NCBI GenBank assembly: GCA_036844705.1
Contig: DAIUFH010000049.1
Location: 1 to 16,025, forward strand
Reading direction: 5' to 3'
DNA length: 16,025 nucleotides
Source: DAIUFH01 sp036844705
Lineage (GTDB): Bacteria > Bacillota > Clostridia > Tissierellales > Tissierellaceae
The notes below the pieces were generated by a model. It saw only the letters and a program-made list of their open reading frames with translations. It made no database searches and was not told the DNA's origin. The position numbers and the translations under genes were made by a program. Shown here one piece after another: positions 1-6,733 of this stretch. Position 1 is the stretch's first letter, and every line of letters begins with the position of its first letter.

Positions 1-1157
1 AGAAAGTATTTGGTCATGGCTGGATATTATTTGATGATGATAAAATGTCAAAATCTAAAGGAAATGTAATTTATCCGGAACCAATCATAGAACTGTATGG
101 TATAGATGCATTTAAATATTTCTTGCTAAGAGAGTTCACTTTTGGACAAGATGGTTCATTTACTAGAGAAAAATTCCTTCATAGATTGAACTCGGACCTT
201 GCAAATGACCTAGGAAATCTTGTAAGTAGGACTATATCCATGGTTGAAAAATATAGTGATGGTATTATTCCGACGCCTAAGGTCGAAGAAGATGTTGATG
301 CGTCATTGAAAGAAATGGCAGTTTCAGTTGCTGGCAAGGTAGAGGAACTAATGGATAAGCTAAACTTCTCCGGTGCGTTGGAAGAGATATGGAAACTTAT
401 TAGAAGGTCAAATAAATATGTTGATGAAACATTACCTTGGATATTAGCAAAGGAAAATAAAAAGGAAAGATTGGATACAGTATTATATAATCTGTCTGAA
501 GCTTTAAGAATTGTATCCATATTGATCAAACCATTTATGGATAAGACCTCTGATGAAATCAGAAAACAATTAGGAATTGAAGCACAGGTTAATTGGAATG
601 ATGCTAAGATATGGAATTCGACAAATATTATTATAGCTGGAAATAAGGTAGTAAAAGCCGGCATCATATTCCCAAGACTTGATGTAGAAAAAGAAATAGT
701 CAGATTAAATGAAGCAAATCAAAAATTAATTGACTCAAGAACACAAAGCTCAAGTAATAACTCTCAGGAGGTAAAAAAAGTGGAAGAGAATAAAACTGAT
801 GTAGGAACGGATTCCGCTAGCCAGGAAGAAGAATTGATAACTATAGATGATTTTGCTAAAATTAAATTTAAGTTGGCTAAGGTAATTAACTGCGAAAATC
901 ATCCAAAAGCCGATAAATTATTGGTATTGACCCTAAAGGTTGGAGAAGAGACTCGTACTGTAGTATCTGGTATCAAGGAATTCTACTCACCAGAGGATCT
1001 TATTGGTAAAAATGTAGTAGTAGTTGCTAATCTAAAACCAGTTAAGCTTAGAGGAATTGAATCAAAAGGAATGATATTAGCTGCTGAGGATAAGAACGGA
1101 AAATTATCTCTATTAACCACCTTAGAAGAGCTTGAGGATGGAGCAACTATTTCATAG
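1..1157 (+). CDS. metG: Methionyl-tRNA synthetase, 3' part (5' end outside the window)
   Basis: This enzyme charges tRNA-Met with methionine in the cytoplasm. The frame is open from the window edge (codons in phase with position 3) and begins with K-V-F-G-H-G-W-I-L-F, followed by the class I signature KMSKSKGN at about 45-68, so the Rossmann HIGH half lies upstream of the window. The helical anticodon-binding domain follows to about position 720. Next comes a Ser/Asn/Glu-rich linker (about 729-835), then a C-terminal EMAP/Trbp111-type OB-fold tRNA-binding domain from about 840 to the stop, with the family motifs HPKADKL and LKPVKLRGIESKGM. This two-domain form is the usual bacterial dimeric MetG. 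The linker contains a strong internal ribosome binding site and an in-frame GTG at 780 (see findings). The TAG stop overlaps the ribosome binding site of tatD, so the two genes are probably co-transcribed. Confidence 0.98.
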   Translation, partial: KVFGHGWILFDDDKMSKSKGNVIYPEPIIELYGIDAFKYFLLREFTFGQDGSFTREKFLHRLNSDLANDLGNLVSRTISMVEKYSDGIIPTPKVEEDVDASLKEMAVSVAGKVEELMDKLNFSGALEEIWKLIRRSNKYVDETLPWILAKENKKERLDTVLYNLSEALRIVSILIKPFMDKTSDEIRKQLGIEAQVNWNDAKIWNSTNIIIAGNKVVKAGIIFPRLDVEKEIVRLNEANQKLIDSRTQSSSNNSQEVKKVEENKTDVGTDSASQEEELITIDDFAKIKFKLAKVINCENHPKADKLLVLTLKVGEETRTVVSGIKEFYSPEDLIGKNVVVVANLKPVKLRGIESKGMILAAEDKNGKLSLLTTLEELEDGATIS

Positions 1158-1168
1158 GAGGGTAAATA

Positions 1169-1936
1169 ATGTTTATAGACAGTCATGCCCATTTAGATGA
1201 TGAAAGATTTGATGAAGATAGAGAAAGTCTAATTGAGGGCTTTGAACAACGAGATATAGATATGGTAATCAATGTAGGCTCTGATTTAAAATCCAGCAGA
1301 GCCTCCATAGAGCTTTCTAAGAAGCATGAAAATATATATGCTGTCGTGGGGGTTCATCCCCACGATGCACAGTATGCGGAGGAAGACTATCTTGAACAGC
1401 TCAAAGAATTATCTAAAGAGGACAAGGTAGTTGCCATAGGAGAAATAGGATTGGATTATTTTTATGACAATTCTCCGAGGGATATACAAAGAAAAGTATT
1501 TATAGAACAGATTCGATTAGCCAAGGAATTAAATCTACCTGTAGTAATTCATACCAGAGATGCAGCTCAAGAGACCTTTGATATATTAAAGGAAGCAGCA
1601 AGAGATGGAAGATTAACTGGAGTGCTGCATTGTTATTCAGGAAGCGTTGAAATGGCTATGAAATATATCAAGCTTGGATTTTATATATCCTTAGGGGGAC
1701 CCGTTACCTTTAAAAAGTCAAAGACTCCTAAAGAAGTTGCTGCAGCTGTGCCGCTAGATAGACTTCTAATAGAAACAGATTCTCCCTACCTAACTCCGGA
1801 GCCACATAGAGGCAAAAGAAACGACCCGACATTTGTAAAATATACAGCAGAAACTATAGCTAAAATCAGAGAAATAAATGTTGAAGAGCTAGCAAGAGCG
1901 ACAAGTGAAAATGTAAAGAAACTATTTAGGATTTAG
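1169..1936 (+). CDS. tatD: TatD-family metal-dependent deoxyribonuclease
   Basis: The 255-residue product is a TIM-barrel metal-dependent hydrolase of the TatD/YabD family, whose members are reported to act as 3'-5' DNA exonucleases in the cytoplasm. All metal ligands expected for the family are visible: H6 and H8 in DSHAHLD, E92 in GEIGLDY, H128 in VVIHTRD, H154 in HCYSGS and D204 in ETDSPYLTP. Length is normal. AGGAGGG, which overlaps the metG stop, lies about 6 nt before the ATG. The metG-tatD-rnmV-rsmA order matches the Bacillus metS-yabD-rnmV-ksgA cluster, so a housekeeping role is expected. The exact physiological substrate is not settled for this family. Confidence 0.97.
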   Translation: MFIDSHAHLDDERFDEDRESLIEGFEQRDIDMVINVGSDLKSSRASIELSKKHENIYAVVGVHPHDAQYAEEDYLEQLKELSKEDKVVAIGEIGLDYFYDNSPRDIQRKVFIEQIRLAKELNLPVVIHTRDAAQETFDILKEAARDGRLTGVLHCYSGSVEMAMKYIKLGFYISLGGPVTFKKSKTPKEVAAAVPLDRLLIETDSPYLTPEPHRGKRNDPTFVKYTAETIAKIREINVEELARATSENVKKLFRI

Positions 1937-1941
1937 TTTAG

Positions 1942-2131
1942 ACCCTAGATCCTTCGCAAGCAGAAATAATACTGCTAGTCTCAGGATGACAGATAGTATT
2001 GGTCATCCTAGACGAAAGCGAAGAATCCCAATTCAGCGCTGTCATTCTGAGCGACAGCGAAGAATCTCGGGTTTTAATTGTGAATTGTGAACTGTGAATT
2101 GTGAATTGTGAATTGTGAACTGTGAATTGAT
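1942..2131. repeat. Inverted-repeat element plus AATTGTG heptad array
   Basis: This is a copy of the dispersed element also found near 10.8 kb and 15.9 kb. The left arm (ACCCTAGATCCTTCG, 1942-1956) is a degenerate version of AAACCCGAGATCCTTCG. The right arm ends in ATCTCGGGTTT at 2064-2074. Between them are repeated CTCAGGATGACA-like and GTCATTCTGAG-like inner arms, so the transcript could fold into a long imperfect hairpin. Seven tandem heptads (AATTGTG or AACTGTG, 2076-2124) follow and end about 20 nt before the rnmV start. This copy has no left-hand TAAGARY heptads. No coding capacity is seen. Confidence 0.8.
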
Positions 2132-2143
2132 TTGAGGTGTTCT

Positions 2144-2689
2144 ATGATTAAAGAAGTAATTGTTGTTGAAGGAAAAGATGATATAACAGCCGTAAAAGCA
2201 GCACTGGAATGCGAAGTCATCGCTACCAATGGCTTTGGATATAAAAAAGAATTGGTAGAGACCCTAAAGTCCCTAGGCGAAAGAAGAGGCATCATTATCC
2301 TTACAGACCCAGACTATGCAGGAGAAAGAATCCGAAAGGACTTGTCGAGCAAAATAAAGAACTGTAAGCATGCTTTTTTACCTCAGGGTAAGGCATTGAA
2401 AAAGGGGGATATAGGTGTCGAAAATGCATCTAGTGAGGACATAATAGAAGCAATAAAAAAGGCTCATCCTCATAAAGTTGAAAGAGCGAACCAATTTTCC
2501 AAGGAGGATTTAATTGACTTTGGTCTTACTGGAGGAGAAGACTCTAGAAACAGGAGAGAAAAACTTGGAGAAATCCTTGGCATAGGCTATGTAAATGGGA
2601 AACAATTGTTAAATAGGCTAAATAACTTTGGTATTACAAGAGAGGAATTTCTAGAGGCAGTAGAGGGGATTGATGAATATGGAAAATAA
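2144..2689 (+). CDS. rnmV: Ribonuclease M5 (5S rRNA maturation)
   Basis: RNase M5 cleaves precursor 5S rRNA to its mature ends in low-GC Gram-positive bacteria. The 181-residue protein opens with a Toprim domain: VIVVEGKDDI carries the catalytic Glu, and LTDPDYAGERIRKDL carries the DxD-type acidic motif. A C-terminal region of normal family length follows. I chose the ATG at 2144 because family members begin MIKEVIVVEGKDD and GAGGTG lies at 2134-2139. A TTG at 2132 would add only four residues and overlap that site. The gene lies right behind the heptad repeat, with no clear promoter in between, and its 3' end overlaps rsmA. Confidence 0.96.
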   Translation: MIKEVIVVEGKDDITAVKAALECEVIATNGFGYKKELVETLKSLGERRGIIILTDPDYAGERIRKDLSSKIKNCKHAFLPQGKALKKGDIGVENASSEDIIEAIKKAHPHKVERANQFSKEDLIDFGLTGGEDSRNRREKLGEILGIGYVNGKQLLNRLNNFGITREEFLEAVEGIDEYGK

Positions 2690-3545
2690 GAGACTTTATT
2701 CTCCAAACAAAATAAAATCTACATTAGATAAATATGGATTTAAATTTTCAAAAAGCCTTGGTCAGAACTTCCTTATTGATGGAAATGTAGTACGAAAGAT
2801 AGTTCAAGAATCCAATATAAATAAGAATGACTATGTTTTGGAAATAGGTCCTGGTATGGGAACATTAACAGAAGAACTAGCTTTAAATGCAAAAAAAGTT
2901 GTTGCAGTAGAGCTTGATAAAAAGCTGCTGCCTATATTGGATGAATCATTAGAGGGATATGACAATGTTGAAATCGTATATGGGGATATATTGAAGACAG
3001 ATGTAAAAAAACTAATTGAAGAAAAGCTTGAAGGCGGCCCTGTGAAACTGGTTGCAAATCTTCCTTATTATGTTACAACCCCAATAATTGGAAAGCTCTT
3101 AGAAGAAGATTTAAATTTAGAATCAATTAGCGTAATGGTCCAGAAGGAAGTAGCTTTGAGGATGTCAGCGGGCCCTGGAAGTAAAGACTATGGTGCATTG
3201 TCAATATTTGTAAACTTCTATTCAAACCCGAGGATAGTAGTAAAGGTTCCCAAAACTGTTTTTATGCCACAGCCGAAAATTGATTCTGCAGTTATTAAAC
3301 TGGAGTTGAAAAAAGACTTACCGGATATAGATAGAGAAAAGTTTTTCAAGATTGTAAAAGCTGCATTTTCTAAAAGAAGGAAGACAATAATTAATGCACT
3401 TTCCACATATGGATTTGATATCGATAAAGAAATAATTAAAAATGCTCTTGTAGAAAGCGGAATTAGACCAGACGAGAGAGCAGAAAATATTTCAATAGAA
3501 GATTTTATTAAACTTAGTACAAATTTACCCTTATTAAACATATAA
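2673..3545 (+). CDS. rsmA: 16S rRNA (adenine1518-N6/adenine1519-N6)-dimethyltransferase
   Basis: RsmA (KsgA) dimethylates two adjacent adenines in the 3' loop of 16S rRNA during small-subunit assembly, using S-adenosylmethionine. The 290-residue protein shows the N-terminal SKSLGQNFLID motif, the SAM-binding motif I EIGPGMGTLTEEL, the catalytic motif IV NLPYYVTTPII and the C-terminal motif FMPQPKIDSAVI. The GAGG core at 2663-2666 best fits the ATG at 2673. A second ATG at 2679 (MENKRLYSP...) is the other reasonable start. The gene begins 17 nt before the end of rnmV, so translation is probably coupled. Length is normal. Confidence 0.97.
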   Translation: MNMENKRLYSPNKIKSTLDKYGFKFSKSLGQNFLIDGNVVRKIVQESNINKNDYVLEIGPGMGTLTEELALNAKKVVAVELDKKLLPILDESLEGYDNVEIVYGDILKTDVKKLIEEKLEGGPVKLVANLPYYVTTPIIGKLLEEDLNLESISVMVQKEVALRMSAGPGSKDYGALSIFVNFYSNPRIVVKVPKTVFMPQPKIDSAVIKLELKKDLPDIDREKFFKIVKAAFSKRRKTIINALSTYGFDIDKEIIKNALVESGIRPDERAENISIEDFIKLSTNLPLLNI

Positions 3546-3577
3546 ATAGATATAGAGTTTTAATAGGGGGGTTTTTT

Positions 3578-5344
3578 ATGTCTAGGAGCCTAGGATATAC
3601 TAAGAAGTTCATTATATTTAAGAAGGACTTCTCAAACATGACCGGGTTTAACCCGAAAGGGTACGGTAAGATAGAGATCAAGGGATTGAAGGGGAGTTTA
3701 TCCATATCTCTAGAAAAAGCTGAAGAAGAACAAGTTTATAGTGTAATGATAGTGGACAGGGAAAAAGAATTTGAGCTGGGTAAGGTATATACCGAAAAAA
3801 ATGGTAAAGGTAGAGAAGAATTGACATTTAATATATCTGATTTAGAAGCCAGCGGTTTTTCCATTGACAAATTAAATGGAATCGTAATAAGCAGAGGGAA
3901 GAATGTACTGTTAGGTGGATATTTGGATAAGGAAGATGGCTCTTTAGAAAACTATATTAGTAGCCTATTGCTGAAAGAAGAGCCTGTTGTAAACATGAAA
4001 GCTGTGGAATTGGAAGGTGAAGAGCCAAGTCCAGTAGGAGAAATTCCGAATGAGATTGAGGAAGCACCAGAAGCAGTAGAAGAAGAGCCTGCCTCAGTAG
4101 AAGAAAACTATGTAGAAGAAGTTGAACCATATGTTGAGGCATCTGATCAAACAATTGAAAGTGAAGAAATAATACCAGAAGCTGCAGAGAAAGTACCAGA
4201 AGTTGAAGAAGTACCTGGAGCAATAGAAAAAATTCCTAATGAAGTTGAAGAAGTAGTAGAAGAAGTTAGGGTCGAAACTATAGATACTGAGGATAGTTTT
4301 GAACCCTTAGAAAATGCGGAAACAAATATAGAGCTCAATCAGTTTATAGAAGTAGAAACAGGGGATGATTTCGAACCTGAATTCGAACCAATTATGGAAA
4401 TTAATCAAGAATTGGAAATTGAAGCCATAGAGCCTGAAGACATAGAATATGAAGAAATAGAGTCTGAGGTAATAGAGCCTGAATCAATAGAGCCTGAATC
4501 AATAGAATCAGACTCAATAGAACCTGAAGCAGTAGAGCCTGAAGAAATATTTGTGGAACCTGAGCCTATGGAGGAATTTGGATCTGTTGCAGTAGAATAT
4601 GGAGAAGCCTTTGAACCAATAAATCCAGAAGATTTTGAAACAGAAGCTATTGAGCCAGAAATTGGTGAATTTGAATCAGAACCTGAATTAATAGAACCTG
4701 AAACAATAGAACCTGAAACAATAGAATATGAGACAATAGAACCTGAAACAATGGAGCCTGAAATAGTTGAATTTGAATCTGATCCGGTTGCCGAAGAAAT
4801 AGAGCCTCTTGAAGAATTAGAGCCTCTTATGGAATACCGGGAATCCAATGAGGAAGTATTAGAAATCAAAAATATGGATTATGAGAGAAATAGGAGAATA
4901 ATTCAAAGAAACCAGACTACAAGTTATATACTCAATATCCTCAGATATTTTGCACAAGTAGACCCATTCAGAATAAATTTAGATGGATACAGCTGGTGGA
5001 GAATTGATTATCAGTATGAGGATAAAGGATTTCTACCATACTTTGGATATGTGGTCAATAACGGGCAAAGCTATGCCAGACAAAATTATATAACTACGGC
5101 TACGGATTTAATGAGTTCCTATGGACATTACCTATTTGGTATGTACGAATCTGGGAATGAAGTCAAATATTATGTATATGCAGCGCCCGGCGCATTTTAT
5201 AAGGATGAACATCCACATTCAGGTGCTACTGGATTTAATACATGGTTCCCGGGGAGTGAAATAACAGGGTATTGGTTATTGTACATTGATGCACTTACAG
5301 GAGAAGTCATCTATCCTATAAATCCAATGATTCCCACAGAATAA
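3578..5344 (+). CDS. Large acidic repeat protein, possibly sporulation-related
   Basis: I do not recognise an established family name. The 588-residue protein has no cysteine and three visible parts. Residues 1 to about 130 form a compact, Gly- and Lys-containing domain (MTGFNPKGYGKIEIKGLKG). Residues about 131-430 are extremely Glu/Pro/Ile-rich, with a drifting pentad IEPE(T/S) that is clearest at 4420-4800. Residues about 435-588 form an aromatic-rich domain with YSWWRIDYQY and a Gly/Tyr-rich end. There is no signal peptide or membrane segment. AGGGGGG lies 8 nt before the ATG. Position between rsmA and veg corresponds to yabG in Bacillus, a sporulation gene, and spore genes follow downstream. 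A role in the spore or coat is therefore possible, but this is inference from context only. The pentad coding region is built of 15-bp repeats prone to slippage. Confidence 0.85.
   Translation: MSRSLGYTKKFIIFKKDFSNMTGFNPKGYGKIEIKGLKGSLSISLEKAEEEQVYSVMIVDREKEFELGKVYTEKNGKGREELTFNISDLEASGFSIDKLNGIVISRGKNVLLGGYLDKEDGSLENYISSLLLKEEPVVNMKAVELEGEEPSPVGEIPNEIEEAPEAVEEEPASVEENYVEEVEPYVEASDQTIESEEIIPEAAEKVPEVEEVPGAIEKIPNEVEEVVEEVRVETIDTEDSFEPLENAETNIELNQFIEVETGDDFEPEFEPIMEINQELEIEAIEPEDIEYEEIESEVIEPESIEPESIESDSIEPEAVEPEEIFVEPEPMEEFGSVAVEYGEAFEPINPEDFETEAIEPEIGEFESEPELIEPETIEPETIEYETIEPETMEPEIVEFESDPVAEEIEPLEELEPLMEYRESNEEVLEIKNMDYERNRRIIQRNQTTSYILNILRYFAQVDPFRINLDGYSWWRIDYQYEDKGFLPYFGYVVNNGQSYARQNYITTATDLMSSYGHYLFGMYESGNEVKYYVYAAPGAFYKDEHPHSGATGFNTWFPGSEITGYWLLYIDALTGEVIYPINPMIPTE
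4420..4800 (+). repeat. Degenerate 15-bp coding repeat (IEPET/IEPES pentads)
   Basis: Variants of ATAGAACCTGAAACA and ATAGAGCCTGAATCA recur in frame, with two nearly identical copies side by side at about 4690-4720 (five residues per unit). This encodes a flexible, strongly negative linker between two folded-looking domains. It also generates long Ser-rich and Leu-rich reading frames on the opposite strand, which are artefacts of the repeat. Confidence 0.85.
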
Positions 5345-5399
5345 ATTTTGTACTTGATTATTATACATTCATATGGGTAAAATAATATAGGATTTTGAA

Positions 5400-5428
5400 T
5401 TGACAAGTATACCTATATGGGGTATTAT
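5400..5428 (+). promoter_or_regulatory. SigA-type promoter with embedded palindromic operator for the glutaredoxin gene
   Basis: TTGACA (5400-5405) and TATTAT (5423-5428) are separated by 17 nt. The palindrome ATACCTATATGGGGTAT (5409-5425) fills the spacer and covers the first half of the -10 box, a classic repressor position. A near-identical site lies before the HesB-like selenoprotein gene at 6696-6712. The form TACC...GGTA resembles CsoR/CstR-family operators. Confidence 0.75.
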
Positions 5429-5458
5429 AGGGTTAGAGTATGAGGAGGAGGAGTGAAT

Positions 5459-5689
5459 ATGGCAAACGTAGTTGTTTATACAAGTAATACATGTCCATAC
5501 TGTACCTTGGCAAAAAACTATTTGAATGAAAAAGGAATAGAATATACAGAGAAAAATGTTCAAACAGATAAGGACGCAAGAAAAGAGTTGATGTCTATGG
5601 GACATATGGGAGTTCCTGTATTAATAGTGGATGGACAGGAAATTGTTGGGTTTGATAAAGATAAATTAGATTCATTGCTAAGTGAATAA
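5459..5689 (+). CDS. Glutaredoxin-like protein (YruB/NrdH type), CPYC active site
   Basis: This is a 76-residue thioredoxin-fold thiol-disulfide oxidoreductase. The redox motif C12-P-Y-C15 (TCPYC) follows the first beta strand, the cis-Pro loop is GVPVLIV, and the Gly-Phe-Asp turn (VGFDKDKL) before the last helix is typical of the small glutaredoxin-like proteins of anaerobes. Such proteins reduce disulfides or mixed thiols. The electron donor and target are not evident here. The ATG at 5459 sits 7 nt after AGGAGG (5446-5451). The upstream GTG at 5453 is too close to that site. The gene is monocistronic, between its own operator-controlled promoter and a strong bidirectional terminator. Confidence 0.93.
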   Translation: MANVVVYTSNTCPYCTLAKNYLNEKGIEYTEKNVQTDKDARKELMSMGHMGVPVLIVDGQEIVGFDKDKLDSLLSE

Positions 5690-5703
5690 AGTGTTACCAA
5701 TAT

Positions 5704-5736
5704 AAAATGGGAAGAGTACCAGACTCTTCCCATTTT
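5704..5736. terminator. Bidirectional intrinsic terminator
   Basis: A perfect 14-bp stem (5704-5717 with 5723-5736) has a 5-nt loop. An A-tract on the left and a T-tract on the right let it work in both directions. It separates the convergent glutaredoxin and DUF1858 genes, which end on either side of it. Confidence 0.93.
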
Positions 5737-5738
5737 AA

Positions 5739-5924
5739 TTAATTGTTTAATGCAACTATTAGTTTATCTAAATCTAAACCATGTACCATTGCAGCTTCTT
5801 CTAAGCTTTCCATTTGACTTGAAGGACAACCAATACATCCCATACCAAATCTCATAAGTATTTCTATGGCTTCAGGTTTTTTTCTAATCAATTCACCAAT
5901 AAGCATATCCTTAGTGATTTCCAT
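5739..5924 (-). CDS. DUF1858 CxxC protein (hybrid-cluster-protein-associated redox disulfide domain)
   Basis: This 61-residue protein matches the small DUF1858/TIGR03980 family, named for its association with hybrid cluster (prismane) proteins. The pattern TKDMLIGELIRKKPEAIEIL, then FGMGCIGCPSS with the CxxC cysteines C30 and C33, then a helical SLEEAA...HGLD end, is typical. It is presumed cytoplasmic, with a redox-active or metal-binding disulfide; the biochemical role is unknown. On the minus strand AGGAGG precedes two adjacent ATGs. The second (5924) has the better 6-nt spacing; starting at 5927 adds one Met. It is the only reverse-strand gene in the window. No convincing promoter was identified upstream of it. 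Confidence 0.92.
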   Translation of the reverse strand: MEITKDMLIGELIRKKPEAIEILMRFGMGCIGCPSSQMESLEEAAMVHGLDLDKLIVALNN

Positions 5925-6058
5925 CATATACCTCCTTGTTATATAGGTTGGTTAATTTTTAATTCATACTAATATAGTAGCATATCTTTTTTAATCTTGC
6001 TAGTACTATTATATTATTTCTTGTATTAAATTAAATATTAATTAAGTATAAAAATAAT

Positions 6059-6086
6059 CCTCCTTGGAGAACATTATAAAAGGAGG
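6059..6086 (+). promoter_or_regulatory. Possible Shine-Dalgarno-sequestering hairpin before the YvlD-like gene
   Basis: CCTCCTT (6059-6065) is the exact complement of AAGGAGG (6080-6086), the ribosome binding site of the gene starting at 6094. The arms are separated by 14 nt. The left arm can also pair with the adjacent GGAG (6066-6069), giving an alternative, much weaker fold. This could modulate translation; it is unproven. Confidence 0.4.
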
Positions 6087-6093
6087 TGAAATT

Positions 6094-6489
6094 ATGGAAA
6101 ACAATGAAAGAAATAGAGATAAGGATAGGAATAATGACAGAAGACGGGATAATGATTTTAGCATAGGTGAATTGTTGTTAAGAGTTCTTATCACATCAAT
6201 AGTTGTAGCTATAGCTGCATTCCTAACACCAGGCTTTACTATAGATAGTCTATGGAGTCTATTATTGTCAGCAGTTGTAATTGGGGTTTTAGACTACTTA
6301 ATCCAGAAATTTACTGGAGTTAATGCGTCCCCATTCGGAAGAGGATTATCAGGCTTCTTAGTTGCGGCAATTATACTTTATGTTACCAAGTTTATAGTAC
6401 CTGGATTTAACATATCTATCTGGGGTGCTCTAATAGGAGCTCTAGTTATAGGTATAGTAGATGCAATAATGCCAGGAAGAGCAATGTAG
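6094..6489 (+). CDS. YvlD-like membrane protein (phage holin superfamily IV domain)
   Basis: The 131-residue protein has a highly charged N-terminal tail (residues 1 to about 20, Asn/Arg/Asp-rich) followed by four hydrophobic segments, at about 25-45, 52-70, 84-102 and 108-126. Repeated Pro-Gly-Phe motifs (LTPGFTI, IVPGFNI) and a Gly-Ala-rich last helix match the Mlr4/YvlD 'phage holin family' (PF04020). Despite the name, members are chromosomal membrane proteins of unknown function, and nothing here suggests a prophage. The ATG at 6094 follows AAGGAGG with good spacing. A TTG at 6064 would add ten residues but lies before the ribosome binding site. The charged tail is longer than in typical members. 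Confidence 0.87.
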   Translation: MENNERNRDKDRNNDRRRDNDFSIGELLLRVLITSIVVAIAAFLTPGFTIDSLWSLLLSAVVIGVLDYLIQKFTGVNASPFGRGLSGFLVAAIILYVTKFIVPGFNISIWGALIGALVIGIVDAIMPGRAM

Positions 6490-6492
6490 ATT

Positions 6493-6613
6493 AATTCACA
6501 GTTCACAATTGTAAGAAGTGAATGTGAAATTAGGTGCTTTAAAAAGAAGAATTAAAAAGGAGATTTTCCGCAAGGGGAGTCTCCTTTTTCCCTTTAATTG
6601 TGAACTGTGAATT
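6493..6613. repeat. 18-bp perfect inverted repeat of the GTGAA heptad family flanking a terminator
   Basis: AATTCACAGTTCACAATT (6493-6510) is the perfect reverse complement of AATTGTGAACTGTGAATT (6596-6613). Both are made of the same heptads (AATTGTG/AACTGTG) that form tandem arrays elsewhere in the window. Here they flank the terminator region in inverted orientation. Partial heptads continue to about 6625. Confidence 0.8.
6554..6589 (+). terminator. Intrinsic terminator after the YvlD-like gene
   Basis: AAAAAGGAGA (6554-6563) pairs with TCTCCTTTTT (6580-6589), with some further pairing inside the loop (TTCC with GGGG). The T-tract completes an intrinsic terminator 65 nt after the stop codon, and the A-tract makes it potentially bidirectional. 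Confidence 0.85.
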
Positions 6614-6671
6614 GTGCATTGTGAATCAAGTAAATATTAATATCACAATAACAATTACTGAAATAAATGGA

Positions 6672-6712
6672 TATAATATATAAATATGATTGCCAATACC
6701 CACATAGGGTAT
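6672..6712 (+). promoter_or_regulatory. Putative promoter -10 and CsoR/CstR-like operator before the selenoprotein gene
   Basis: TATAAT lies at 6672-6677 without a convincing -35 box. Downstream is the palindrome ATACCCACATAGGGTAT (6696-6712, arms of 6 bp around 5 nt). It matches 14 of 17 positions of the operator inside the glutaredoxin promoter at 5409-5425. A TATAAA at 6710-6715 could also be a -10 box, but transcripts from it would start at the ribosome binding site. Operator identity is inferred from the repeat of the motif. Confidence 0.6.
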
Positions 6713-6733
6713 AAATATTCAAGGAGGGATATT

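Noticed and set aside
2670..2672. TTG start of rsmA
   Set aside because: It lies only 1 nt after the ribosome binding site. The ATG at 2673 is better placed and extends the protein by no conserved residues.
3643..3653. GGGTTTAACCC palindrome inside the acidic repeat protein gene
   Set aside because: It lies within the coding sequence of a compact N-terminal segment and encodes F-N-P in frame. Nothing suggests a separate regulatory role.
3957..4223. Reverse-strand Leu-rich ORF that could look like membrane segments
   Set aside because: It is antisense to GAA/GAG-rich codons, which read as Leu codons backwards. There is no start signal.
4405..4869. Reverse-strand 154-codon Ser-rich ORF
   Set aside because: It is the antisense reading of the IEPE(T/S) coding repeat. 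The periodic Ser/Gly/Ile pattern is a by-product, and the forward frame is clearly the gene.
6094..6489. Prophage holin
   Set aside because: The family name is misleading. No endolysin, phage structural or integrase gene is nearby, and YvlD-like members are ordinary chromosomal proteins.
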